Shown here: in pieces, positions 1-8,178 of the stretch
Layout: each line of letters begins with the position of its first letter
How positions within the stretch are numbered: the stretch's first letter is position 1
Assembly (NCBI GenBank): GCA_033964015.1
Contig: CM066922.1
Coordinates: forward strand, 1,504,856 to 1,568,855
Length of the DNA: 64,000 nt
Source of the DNA: Scolanthus callimorphus
Taxonomy: Eukaryota; Cnidaria; Anthozoa; Actiniaria; Edwardsiidae
Reading direction: 5' to 3'
Notes under the pieces: model-generated
Seen by the model: the letters and a program-made list of their open reading frames with translations, nothing else
The model's database searches: none
What the model was told of the DNA's origin: nothing
Program-made: the position numbers and the translations under genes

Positions 1-968
1 TATACCGCAATCTGCGTGAGCTTGAAATGTTGAAAGTTAAAGGGATTTTTAGTATAGGATCCATTGTAGGCAGCATTGTCCACAAATCCAATAACAACTC
101 GATCGGGGATGGAACCGAGAAAGAGATCGTCCGGATTGAACGTCATGTTTCCAGGTATGGAGAGTGATTTACACTCTACCCTATGGATAGGATAAAGAGC
201 AGGGGCCTTTTCAAGAGCTGCAGCAATACCTAGAAACGTATCATCGTAAAGTTTCACTTTTCGAACTGACAACACAGACTGTTCGATAATCACTTTGTAA
301 TCAGGATTAGCAGCTGAAGAGACCAGACAAAAGGAGTTTTTTGAGCGGTTGAGCCTTATTCTAAGACTGACTCCATTGAGAAGCAGGCGGTCTTTGGCAA
401 AGAGATCCAGATGTAATGGTCCCATAACTTCAAACTTGGCGCTGGATTTCATAAATTCGTAACGTTGTTTTAAGCCATAGTTAATGTTTGGGGCAGTCGC
501 TAAAGGATTGACGCTATCCATCTTTCCGGGCGTGTCTTTGTAAAACAGTTCTCCTTGCAGCTGCAAATTCTTGGCATCCGAACCGTAGCTTAATAGCGTA
601 GTGAACATGGCGCGGTAGGGGTTTGTGTTTGTAGACGAAGAGAGGAGTTTGTCGTTAACGTATAAATCCACCTGACTAAACATGGCTTGTAAAAAGAGAT
701 TGACAGGTCCTACTTGCTCGTCGTTAGCCAGAGCAGTTCCGTCCGCTTTGACAATCTTGACCACATTATACAGCCACGCCTCCCTTAAATCGGTAAATTC
801 TTCTCCACTCCCAGATACATTAAACTCTATAGGTCCCGCATCTGTGATGTTAGATACAGGGAAATAATCTATCCATTGTCCCTTCTCGATATTGGTTTGA
901 ATGCTAGGAGCCAAAAATAAATCAAGCTCGGATTTAGCACACTCGCTTGATCTAGTAGGGTGTGCCAT
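1..968 (-). CDS. Polinton major capsid protein (double jelly-roll), C-terminus cut by window edge
   Basis: The frame is open without a stop from an ATG at 968 to base 1 (322 codons). The N-terminus reads MAHPTRSSECAKSELDLF, followed by IEKGQWIDYFPVS, GPIEFNVSG, VGPVNLFLQAMFSQVDLYVN and NPYRAMFTTLLSYG. I recognise this as the F54H12.2-like protein of metazoan Polintons, the adenovirus hexon-like major capsid protein that forms the icosahedral shell. The family is usually over 400 residues, so roughly a quarter or more is missing at the left edge. The start overlaps the end of the upstream gene by 17 bp, which suggests compact viral-style packing. No frameshift or stop is visible. The family call rests on remembered sequence patterns, not a search. 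Confidence 0.8.
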   Translation of the reverse strand, partial: MAHPTRSSECAKSELDLFLAPSIQTNIEKGQWIDYFPVSNITDAGPIEFNVSGSGEEFTDLREAWLYNVVKIVKADGTALANDEQVGPVNLFLQAMFSQVDLYVNDKLLSSSTNTNPYRAMFTTLLSYGSDAKNLQLQGELFYKDTPGKMDSVNPLATAPNINYGLKQRYEFMKSSAKFEVMGPLHLDLFAKDRLLLNGVSLRIRLNRSKNSFCLVSSAANPDYKVIIEQSVLSVRKVKLYDDTFLGIAAALEKAPALYPIHRVECKSLSIPGNMTFNPDDLFLGSIPDRVVIGFVDNAAYNGSYTKNPFNFQHFKLTQIAV

Positions 969-1410
969 ACTCGTTGAACAACGGATAGGTTTTAGCGTGT
1001 TGAGATGTTTTCTTCTTCTTGGTAGAAGATGAAGTGATTGATTTTTTTGAGCGTTTCCTTTTTGTACCCTTTTGTCCTGATCCGCTTTGCGGTTGCGATG
1101 GATTCTGGGAAGTTATTTCATTGTATGCTCGCTTTCCCGTCTGTTTCAGTCGTTTCGCAGCGGACTCTTTGACGTTTTCGCCACTCAGTACATCGTGTGC
1201 TAATCCAACTCCCTCTTTTAAGGCGGCGCGTCCCACTGCGTTGGCAGCAGTAGACAACTTGGGTACTGCCCAACGATACAGACCTTTGAACCAAGATCCA
1301 ATACCATATCCTCTTTGATAAGGAGCGCCGTGAAAAGCGGCCAGGTGACCTCCTTTTTGTACGGCTTGATTTGCATAATACGTTTTATAAAAGTCACTTG
1401 AACGACCCAT
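952..1410 (-). CDS. basic, Gly/Lys-rich virion-type protein of Polinton
   Basis: An intact 152-aa product. Residues 20-65 contain GGHLAAFHGAPYQRGYGIGS followed by WFKGLYRWAVPKL and a long Ala-rich amphipathic stretch (AANAVGRAALKEGVGLAHDV). Residues 95-140 are a Ser/Lys/Arg-rich tail with runs such as KRKRSKKS and STKKKKT. The arrangement resembles the small basic core or membrane-active minor proteins encoded beside capsid genes in Polintons and adintoviruses (adenovirus pX/pVI-like). I infer a role inside the particle, perhaps in DNA condensation or capsid-membrane contact. It starts 2 bp after the penton gene ends and overlaps the capsid gene start by 17 bp, so all three were probably co-expressed. 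Confidence 0.6.
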   Translation of the reverse strand: MGRSSDFYKTYYANQAVQKGGHLAAFHGAPYQRGYGIGSWFKGLYRWAVPKLSTAANAVGRAALKEGVGLAHDVLSGENVKESAAKRLKQTGKRAYNEITSQNPSQPQSGSGQKGTKRKRSKKSITSSSTKKKKTSQHAKTYPLFNEYGTPY

Positions 1411-1412
1411 TA

Positions 1413-2168
1413 TTAAATATAAGGTAAGGCTTTGCGGAAATGAAGTGTTATCAACACCCTTCCAGTTTGAAATGGGAAAAGTTCCGATGTGTCCCGTCTT
1501 ATGTTTGCTTCGATTACTTCAAATTCTTTTCTGCTGACCGGTAAATACTGGGGGCTTACAAACGTCCGTGATACTCGTTCTCCGTCTTTTCCTTCAACCG
1601 GAATTACGCGTAACAATGGGACCTGCGCATTACCCACCAGTTGTAGCTCAATAATGTCACAATAGACATAGAGATTGTGAAAACCATTCTCCAAATCAGC
1701 CTCGCGAGGGGCTGTGGTGGTTGTTTTGTAAATCTTCTTACGGTCAAAACCAAGCATTTCTCCTAACCCAGAATGAAACGTGATGTAATATCCGTTTGTC
1801 GCATGGATGGTTATCTTCCGTGAAAGGGCATCATATGTCAAATTCAAATTCTTTTTAAACTCCGAACCGAGTTCCGCAATCAATTCGTTCAAAGTCTGAA
1901 CCAGCTTTTCAATGGAGGGATAATGACCTGGGGGTACAGCGCACACTGTAGGACGAGTACCGTCGCTTACATAGAAATGGTTCCAACCATTGCCATGAAC
2001 ATTGTTCCAAGTGTGGGGGTACTGGATCTCGGCTAACGCGCAGGTCCACGATTCCGGGAGTTGTATCATCTGAGCAAGTTTTACTCTGTACTCTGCCAGA
2101 GTATTATCGGGAAATATATCCATACTGCTGTTCGAAGGAAGATGCAAATAGAACTCTGTGTTCTCCAT
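1413..2168 (-). CDS. penton-like minor capsid protein (single jelly-roll)
   Basis: The frame is open further upstream to 2291, but the first 41 residues there read across the end of the integrase. I choose the internal ATG at 2168, which gives 251 aa beginning MENTEFYLHLPSNSS. Later blocks are FPDNTLAEYRVKLAQMIQLP, CALAEIQYPHTW, GLGEMLGFD, LYVYCDIIE and a C-terminal FPFQTGRVLITLHF. These match my memory of the minor capsid (penton) homologue that accompanies the hexon-like protein in Polintons; it would sit at the capsid five-fold vertices. Size fits a single jelly-roll fold. No break is visible. Upstream is the integrase, immediately downstream the basic virion protein. Confidence 0.65.
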   Translation of the reverse strand: MENTEFYLHLPSNSSMDIFPDNTLAEYRVKLAQMIQLPESWTCALAEIQYPHTWNNVHGNGWNHFYVSDGTRPTVCAVPPGHYPSIEKLVQTLNELIAELGSEFKKNLNLTYDALSRKITIHATNGYYITFHSGLGEMLGFDRKKIYKTTTTAPREADLENGFHNLYVYCDIIELQLVGNAQVPLLRVIPVEGKDGERVSRTFVSPQYLPVSRKEFEVIEANIRRDTSELFPFQTGRVLITLHFRKALPYI

Positions 2169-2263
2169 GACGTTTAGACAAGTAATGAGGGTACAACTAG
2201 GGTAACAGCAATTTTTGTTCTTTATTCTACAATCGTTTAAGGTCACTAGCGGCAACGTAGCTA

Positions 2264-3315
2264 TTAAATTTTTTCCGGCCAACCGCTCCACTTGACGAGA
2301 TATTCCACTTTGCCATTTCGTTTACGTTTTCGTACGACTTTTTCAACTCTGTAGACGTCATCCTCTTTAACAATGGATTGCAACTCTGGTTCATACATAA
2401 CTCCAGAAATTAGGTCCCCATGTCGATCTTTGACTCGATACACTGGTGGCCTCCTTGGAATCCTCTCCGCAATGGTGAATATTTCTTCGCTCCAGTTGGC
2501 TTTATAGCCTTTATCAAAAATCTTTTTAGCTATACTAAGGCGAACTTGATCACCCACTTGAAATTTATAGCGGACAGGAGCTTTCATAGATTTTCCATAA
2601 AGGGTATCCCATACGATTTCTTCATTGGCGGCGTTTACGTCAACAGGTCTCATTTGAATACTTCGATGGAAGGAATTATTGTAGGATTTCATTAAATCAT
2701 CCAAAACATTGATATATTTGTGGGTGTTTTTGTAAGTGAACATCTTCCACATTTTAGACTTTAGGGTTCGATTAAATCTCTCGACCACCGAACTTTTGGC
2801 TTCGCTGTCTGTGGTAAAAACCTTACCCCTTCATTCTTCAGGTAATTCTGAAACGTTTTGTTCAGAAACTCACCACCCTTATCTGTCTGTAGAATCTTCG
2901 GTTTATTTCCAGATTTGAAAATCTTTTTGAAGGCATTGGTGATCTCATTTCCTGTCTTGGTTTTTAGAGGGATTGCCCAAGCATACTTGCTAAAGATATC
3001 AATGCAAGTTAAAAGGTATTTATAACCATTATTAAACTTGCTAAGGGAGGACAGATCTACAAGGTCAGCTTGATATTGGACCTTTCTTCCCCCAGTGATC
3101 ACTCTATTCCGTTTAAAGTTTTTTCGTGCGGGTTTGTGAAATTGGTAGACTTCCTGCTTTTTCAACCAATCTTGTACTTGTCTGCGCGTTATTTTCTTGA
3201 TTCCTTTTTGTTTTGCGGCACGGAACAAAGCATCAACCCCAGAAAAGCTTCCACCGCCTGGTAAATTGTAGTATATTTTACGAAGATCCTCGTCTAATCC
3301 AGTGTGGGGCGCCAT
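2264..3315 (-). pseudogene. Polinton DDE integrase with C-terminal chromodomain, frameshifted twice
   Basis: Starts at the ATG at 3315 (MAPHTGLDEDLRKIYYNLPG). An HTH/zinc-type N-terminal region precedes the rve integrase core: first Asp in QYADLVDL-like context (QYQADLVDL), second Asp in LQTDKGGEF, catalytic Glu in VVERFNRTLK. The C-terminus carries a chromodomain (DVYRVEKVV, EYLVKWSGW). The reading frame breaks at the A5 run at 2816-2820, between the second Asp and the Glu, where one base appears to be missing. It changes again at the T6 run at 2269-2274 inside the chromodomain, where one base appears extra and a premature stop results. Both are homopolymers, so assembly error is a real alternative to decay. 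It resembles the F54H12.3-type transposon integrase of animals. Confidence 0.85.
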
Positions 3316-3817
3316 AAAATATTATAACTTTAAATCGTCAAACGCAGTCGTGTGGGATATTGCTTTCACACAACCAACAACTTTTCGTGCAACGCGGGGG
3401 AGTTAATCTCCTTAAAGGATATCGATAATCTTGATAGAGACAGTACAAGAGTGGAATGATGATCAGGAGCAACATCTCATGGGAGCACTAGGTCGCAAAT
3501 GACAAGGGAGCATAGGATTGCCTACTTTTAAACTCGTATCAATGCGCGCCGCGTCTAAGAGTGGGATAGGATAATGCCTGAGGGGGTGTGTATCAATTAA
3601 GGAAGCAGCAGACTACCTGTGTTGCTTTTGTTTGTGCTATTCAATAAAACTAATCTTTTTGTGTAAACAAGTTATTTATTTAATCTTTCTCAATTACAGT
3701 GCTTTATTGTTAGGGATTGTTGTACGGCTACTATAATCTAAGCGATTCAAAGTCTTTACACACACGACACTAAGATTGTAAATGAGACTAAAATATGCTG
3801 TATAAGCAGTTTCTCAG
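3316..3817. other. intergenic stretch inside the Polinton
   Basis: About 500 bp with no supported gene on either strand. It lies between the PC4-like gene's 3' end and the integrase start and should hold the integrase promoter. An AATAAA occurs at about 3646 on the plus strand, but no plus-strand gene precedes it. Confidence 0.5.
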
Positions 3818-4285
3818 TTAAATGTATTTATTCTCTATCAAATAGTTTTCCACTTCGCGCTTGTCCTCCTGTGTCCAGTCGAGGATGCTTTTCTCCCATG
3901 GTGATTTAGCCAGACGATTTTGTTCTGAACCGCTATCGTCAACACTTGCTTCAAAGTTGTCAGGATTAATTGGGTTTTCTACTCCTTTGAAACTAGACGT
4001 TTCTAGGACGCCATCTTGTCGTTGTAAGATTGGGCGCTGTGGCTCGTATGAGTTATACATGTTGAGAGGGTTTTGAAATTGGAGGTTGAATCTATCTTGA
4101 TCTAGACGAGTGATGATGTTTTTAAAATTGTCCCATTCTTCGAGTGTTAGTGAGATACCAGTCTTGGTAGGAAATCTCGTAGTCTCATTCTCCACAAACT
4201 TGCGAATATGGACTCTCAACTTGCCTTGAAAATAATTCACTGTGGCGTAATAACCTCGAGACCCAATCTTGTACATAGGCTCCAT
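3818..4285 (-). CDS. PC4/Sub1-like single-stranded DNA-binding protein of Polinton
   Basis: An intact 155-aa product. Residues 5-62 fit the PC4 (p15, Sub1) fold: KIGSRGYYATVNYFQGKLRV, then HIRKFVEN, then FPTKTGISLTLEEWDNFKNI. The host coactivator PC4 has the same order of a beta-rich segment, an 'I.ireyy' segment and 'kGisLt.eqW..lk'. PC4 binds single-stranded DNA and stimulates transcription or protects replication intermediates. Residues 63-155 are a polar tail unlike host PC4, with an acidic DFEASVDDSGSEQN patch and a C-terminal WTQEDKREVENYLIENKYI helix. It sits upstream of the integrase in the same orientation. A replication or transcription accessory role in the element is inference; the fold assignment is by motif reading only. 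Confidence 0.62.
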   Translation of the reverse strand: MEPMYKIGSRGYYATVNYFQGKLRVHIRKFVENETTRFPTKTGISLTLEEWDNFKNIITRLDQDRFNLQFQNPLNMYNSYEPQRPILQRQDGVLETSSFKGVENPINPDNFEASVDDSGSEQNRLAKSPWEKSILDWTQEDKREVENYLIENKYI

Positions 4286-4345
4286 GCTGTATGACGATCA
4301 GGCTGTAAATGACGAAGAGGTCTACTTTGCATCAGATATAGAGCC

Positions 4346-4501
4346 TTAATGAATTTGTAGTTCCTTGGGGCATTCAATAAGGCCACCTGTCAGCTTATCA
4401 AACTTTTCCATAGGTAACACTTTCACTACTTTTTCACACAAGTCTTCAAGATATTCAACGTCATAAGGATCGAGTCGCAAACTCCAGAGATAGACTGTTT
4501 C
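4346..4501 (-). pseudogene. open continuation of the Cys/His protein beyond an in-frame TAG
   Basis: Directly continuing the frame of the preceding gene past its TAG, about 51 codons are open up to a TAA. The composition looks coding (VYLWSLRLDPYDVEYLEDLC, then EKVVKVLPMEKFDKLTGG). It has no usable ATG near its start, so it is best read as the severed C-terminus of that protein. Confidence 0.45.
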
Positions 4502-4858
4502 CTACTTAGTTTTCTTCAATGTCTCTATATAGTCAAACCAAGATGACTCGAGAGATAAGTCGAAAACGCGAAGAACATCTTCTACAAAATACTCTAGTCG
4601 TCCTCTATTAACCAACTCCTTAGCTTGGTCGTAGTACTTACACCACGCTTCTTCTTCATCCATCATCAAGCAGTCGTGGCGTCTCTGACTTGGATGATCG
4701 ATCTCACACCCATAGCAGGCTTTACTTCTCATACTTAAACATTGAGCACTGCAGAATTCGGCGTAAACTAGACCAAACGTTTGAGTAATAATGTTTAAAG
4801 CTCGTTCTTTCTCCTTGTTTTCACAGTCAGCCCCGGTTGAGGTTTTGATTCCGAACAT
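4502..4858 (-). CDS. Cys/His-rich protein of Polinton, possibly shortened by an in-frame stop
   Basis: A 118-aa product with FCSAQCLSMRSKACYGCEID followed by HPSQRRHDCLM. Five Cys and two His in about 35 residues suggest a metal-binding site. I recall similar proteins with the CYGCEIDHPSQ block in animal Polintons but know no function. After the TAG at 4502-4504 the same frame stays open to a TAA at 4346 (residues include VYLWSLRLDPYDVEYLEDLC), so the gene may have lost about 50 C-terminal residues to a nonsense change, or the segment may be a separate small product. It is the outermost gene before the minisatellite and points inward, toward the integrase. Confidence 0.55.
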   Translation of the reverse strand: MFGIKTSTGADCENKEKERALNIITQTFGLVYAEFCSAQCLSMRSKACYGCEIDHPSQRRHDCLMMDEEEAWCKYYDQAKELVNRGRLEYFVEDVLRVFDLSLESSWFDYIETLKKTK

Positions 4859-4964
4859 TGTGAAATCTAAAACGAGACAGTTTTTTTTCCTAAATGGTTA
4901 AACGAGTGTTGAATATATTTTCAAAAAAGACGATTTTATGCCTACTCACGACTCCCTTTGCTGA

Positions 4965-5440
4965 ATCCCTCCCCTTGACTCCCCATTTGTCTCCCCTTTG
5001 ACTCCCATTTGTCTCCCATTTGACTCCCCGTTTGTTTCCCCTAAGACTCCCCATTTGTCTCCTCCCTGTTTCCCTTGTCTCCCCTTCCTGTCTCCCTATT
5101 TGTCTCCCATTTTACTCCTCGTTTGTTTCCCCTAAGACTCCCCGTTTGTCTCCTCCCTGACTCCCTATTAGTCTCCCCCCTGTTTCCCTTGTCTCCCCTT
5201 CCTGTCTCCCTATTTGTCTCTCATTTGACTCCTCGTTTGTTTCCCCTAAGACTCCCTATTAGTCTCCTCCCTGTTTCCCTTGTCTCCCCTTCCTGTCTCC
5301 CTATTTGTCTCCCATTTGACTCCTCGTTTGTCTCCTCCCTGACTCCCCATTTGTCTCCTCCCTGACTCCCCATTTGTCTCCCCCCTGTTTCCCTTGTCTC
5401 CCCTTCCTGTCTCCCTATATGTCTCCCCTGAATCCCCTAA
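4965..5440. repeat. pyrimidine-rich minisatellite (TTTGTCTCCC/GACTCCCC units)
   Basis: About 475 bp made almost entirely of C and T on the plus strand. Units of roughly 20 bp such as GACTCCCCATTTGTCTCCC are arranged in longer irregular blocks of about 90-115 bp (TTTGTTTCCCCTAAGACTCC recurs). The open frame across it is only a by-product of the repeat. The strong strand asymmetry could favour triplex (H-DNA) formation. It lies just outside the last Polinton gene and may belong to the element's terminal repeat. Confidence 0.9.
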
Positions 5441-6177
5441 AACGGGGGTGCTCCGATGCGACCTATACTACTGACTTGCGCATTTATCGAAGTATACTAG
5501 GCAGGTCAGGGAGATATCGAGGCCGAAGACATTTTATAAGTGTAGTTGTTTATGTTGTTGCAGCCCTCACAAACAGACGGCGAATATTGATAAGAGCCAT
5601 AAGGGAAAGATATGGTTATTTATAAGTGTTCAGTTGATACAGTCCTGTTATATAAGGACGTTTTGTTAGGGAACAGAGACTTGCGCTCGGAATAAAGTAA
5701 AATGGTGTTGCTAAAAAAAAGGAAGGGGCGCACTATGTGACTACCGAAGATATACTGGAAACCTTGCATCTAATGCTTCTTTCTTAAACTCGACAGCCTT
5801 CAGATGAAAAACGTAGCAATTTTCATAAATATTATTTATTCATATTCATGTGATATAACTTTTCACGGTTACACATTGTTCAGAAAAATCGTTTTATATG
5901 ACCTATTGTCCATGTTGTCTTGTCGTTTTAACGTTCTTGGTAAATCATTTATCCTGCTAGTCGACTCTCCAGTGTTTTTTTTTTCTCGGATATTTGATTA
6001 TTTTTTTTGCGCGCGGGATTCCTGTTTTCACTTATTTCCCCCCGCGACACAGGATTTCCGCACGCCAAAATAACAAATATCCGAGCAAAAAATGACCGAA
6101 GAGCCGGCTAGCAGGCATAGATAGTGAAAACATAATTGAACATGAACTTTTAATGGTGCTTATACTTGGGAAGTCAA
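5441..6177. other. no gene recognised between the Polinton and the next exon
   Basis: About 740 bp with short frames only. TATATAAGG at about 5652 could be a TATA box but no gene can be tied to it. The Polinton right terminus probably falls near the left end of this stretch. Confidence 0.4.
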
Positions 6178-6951
6178 TTAGTCGTCATCTGAGCTTGAGA
6201 GAGACAGGCCCTGACTTTTCGCGCTCTGCTTCAAAAACTTCATGTGAAGCCTTGCGGTGGCAAGTCCAACTGAGATGAGGTTCTCTGCGCGTGTGTGTAA
6301 ATCACCTGCCTTCGTCATTTTCTTTTTCTCCTTCTTCTTTTTCTTGCGCGGTGGCTCGTGTTTCTTGACCGGCTCACCATCACTGCTAGACAAATAAGAC
6401 AAGCTTGATTCAGATTCAGGCGAAGGCTCAGCACTTGGTCCAGGCTCAGTACGAGGTCCAGGCTTAGCACTTGGCCCAGGGTCATCACTCGGTCCAGGGT
6501 CAGCACTTGGTCCAGGCTTAGCACTGAATCCTGCGTCCAACGCCGTATCTGACCCACAATCGGATAAATTAATGGGGTCGGATTGGTCCGCTGATTTCAC
6601 ACGCCGCATTTCGATAATCACATCCTCCGCCGTTTTCTTCTCCGTGCTCGTGATTACATTACGCTCTTCTCTCTCCGTTAACTCGGTCGCGCCTCTTGCC
6701 TTTCGTCCGATGTTGCCAATTCTGCTTCGAATGGACTTCGATGCTTCCTTATCGGTTATGTTGCGGGAGGCTGCTGCATATTTATCTGCCAAGTGATCCG
6801 ACAACAAATCCTTGTGTTCCACAAAATACGCTAAAATCTTTTTCCAGTCATTCCCTTTCTTCATGACTGCGCGCTTGTAGATCGTTATTTCAGTGTCACT
6901 GATGGCATTGCGGCGTCCTGAGGATTGCTTCCGCTTTTTCTTCGACTTCCC
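6178..6951 (-). CDS. exon of an unrecognised, intrinsically disordered nuclear-type protein
   Basis: About 257 codons are open without a break to a TAA/TAG-type stop at 6178. There is no ATG at the 5' end; instead the minus strand reads TTTGTTTTTCCCAG just before GGAAGTCGAAG, a good splice acceptor, so this is the last coding exon of a gene whose start lies right of 6963. Order of features: Lys-rich start (KSKKKRKQ); a helical, Trp-containing segment (AVMKKGNDWKKILAYFVEHK, possibly Myb/SANT-like); charged middle; imperfect PGPSAxPGPS repeats at about residues 150-180; acidic Ser patch; a KKKKKEKKK signal; and the C-terminus SSSDDD. Function unknown. It could be a host gene or a transposon accessory protein. 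The unbroken frame is notable beside the damaged elements around it. Confidence 0.5.
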   Translation of the reverse strand, partial: GKSKKKRKQSSGRRNAISDTEITIYKRAVMKKGNDWKKILAYFVEHKDLLSDHLADKYAAASRNITDKEASKSIRSRIGNIGRKARGATELTEREERNVITSTEKKTAEDVIIEMRRVKSADQSDPINLSDCGSDTALDAGFSAKPGPSADPGPSDDPGPSAKPGPRTEPGPSAEPSPESESSLSYLSSSDGEPVKKHEPPRKKKKKEKKKMTKAGDLHTRAENLISVGLATARLHMKFLKQSAKSQGLSLSSSDDD

Positions 6952-7928
6952 TGGGAAAAACAAAAGTCATCGAGTGAGCTATTTGTCAGAGATAATTGGT
7001 CATAATTGTTTGTAAAAGATTGGTGAAGTGTTTCAGAAAAGTATCAAAACCATCTCGACAAGAATCAGCCTAGGCAACAAACGCTTCAGTGCGACTGGAC
7101 TATCATTATTATTTGTCATAACGGTTTACAATTTTTGTGCTGATAATTTTGCCAGCGAGAGAACATTTAGCAGACATGAAATTTCAAGTCCGCCCAGATT
7201 AATGATGCATTTTCGACAATGCGTAACGTCTAAGGAAATTAAAATAAATACCTGCAAAATACCGCTGAAACATGTAGTCGGGGTCCTGCTCCATTCTCGA
7301 GAATCCAACAGTCGAGGAGACGGCGACGAGAGCAAGCTCTAAATTGTTTGAAGCTCGCGGCTTTTTGTAGCTTTTGGAAATGACATGGACGAACGCGCAG
7401 AATAAAGCGAGTAATTAACGCTTTGTATGCGCCTATTGTCTTAGCACGTTCATTTGCATCGAAAGACAGAGGGTTTGTTTTTAGCACCAAAGAACAGAGG
7501 ATACAGAAAAACTCTATTACATTTACTAAATAATATAATAATACACATGACAAAAATTCTGGATTCTGATTGGCTGAGAGCAGTGCAGTTTTAGGTAACA
7601 AAGTGCAAAAATGGTTAACAAAATGCATATTTTCTTTTGAAATGCTAAAATATTTTGATAACATAGAGCTATATTATGGAAACTTTGGCTTTTGTTTCAT
7701 GCTGAAATTCTGTCAGGTTTTGGTCCAGATTTCAATCAAGGAAAAATGCGTGCGGCTTGTTCAGTTTGTTGATACTTTTTGAAAAACCTACTCGTGTAAA
7801 TAAATTCCAAATTGAACTCGAAGTCGTATGATTTCCTATACTAATTGCACTATATGTATTATTAATTACAAGCTTTGCTTTAGTTTACACTGTTGTTGGT
7901 AGGTAGTACATTGAAAGGCTAAGCTTAT

Positions 7929-8055
7929 TGTGTGGTTCCAGAAAATATTCATCAGGTAAATTGAACCCCCCCCCCCCTGCTATTCTGTGCAATCCCTTGT
8001 GTGTGCCTGTGTGTGTGTGTGGGGGGGGGGAGTGGCTATTTTCTAGAATCACACA
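7929..8055. mobile_element. short MITE, TGTGTGGTTCCAGAAAATAT family, copy 1
   Basis: The left end TGTGTGGTTCCAGAAAATAT and the right end TATTTTCTAGAATCACACA are imperfect inverted repeats. The centre is C- and G-homopolymers plus GT dinucleotides. The same termini recur at 11.8, 27.3, 54.7 and 55.9 kb. Confidence 0.65.
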
Positions 8056-8178
8056 TTCTTTTAGAGTTTAAATTATCATACTCACACCCAAAATAATGCT
8101 AAGGGCTTTTCTTTAGCCCAGCTGGCTGTGTTTTCTGTATATATTATTTATTAATAAAAGTATCATCTTCATTGATAG

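Larger units (their letters stand above)
1..5440 (-). mobile_element. Polinton/Maverick (adintovirus-like) element, right-hand part
   Basis: Six minus-strand genes lie end to end: major capsid, basic virion protein, penton-like protein, DDE integrase with chromodomain, PC4-like protein and a Cys/His protein. A double jelly-roll capsid next to a penton-like gene and a retroviral-type integrase is the established signature of Polinton/Maverick elements. DNA polymerase B, packaging ATPase and protease are not seen and would lie left of the window. The right boundary is unresolved; I place it loosely at the end of the minisatellite, because Polinton terminal repeats often carry tandem repeats. 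No terminal inverted repeat or 6-bp target duplication could be verified. Capsid genes are open; the integrase is broken twice in homopolymers. Confidence 0.78.

Noticed and set aside
5075..5365. 96-codon open frame in the minisatellite
   Set aside because: It is a by-product of a C/T tandem repeat lacking stops; the predicted peptide is a simple Ser/Pro/Leu repeat.
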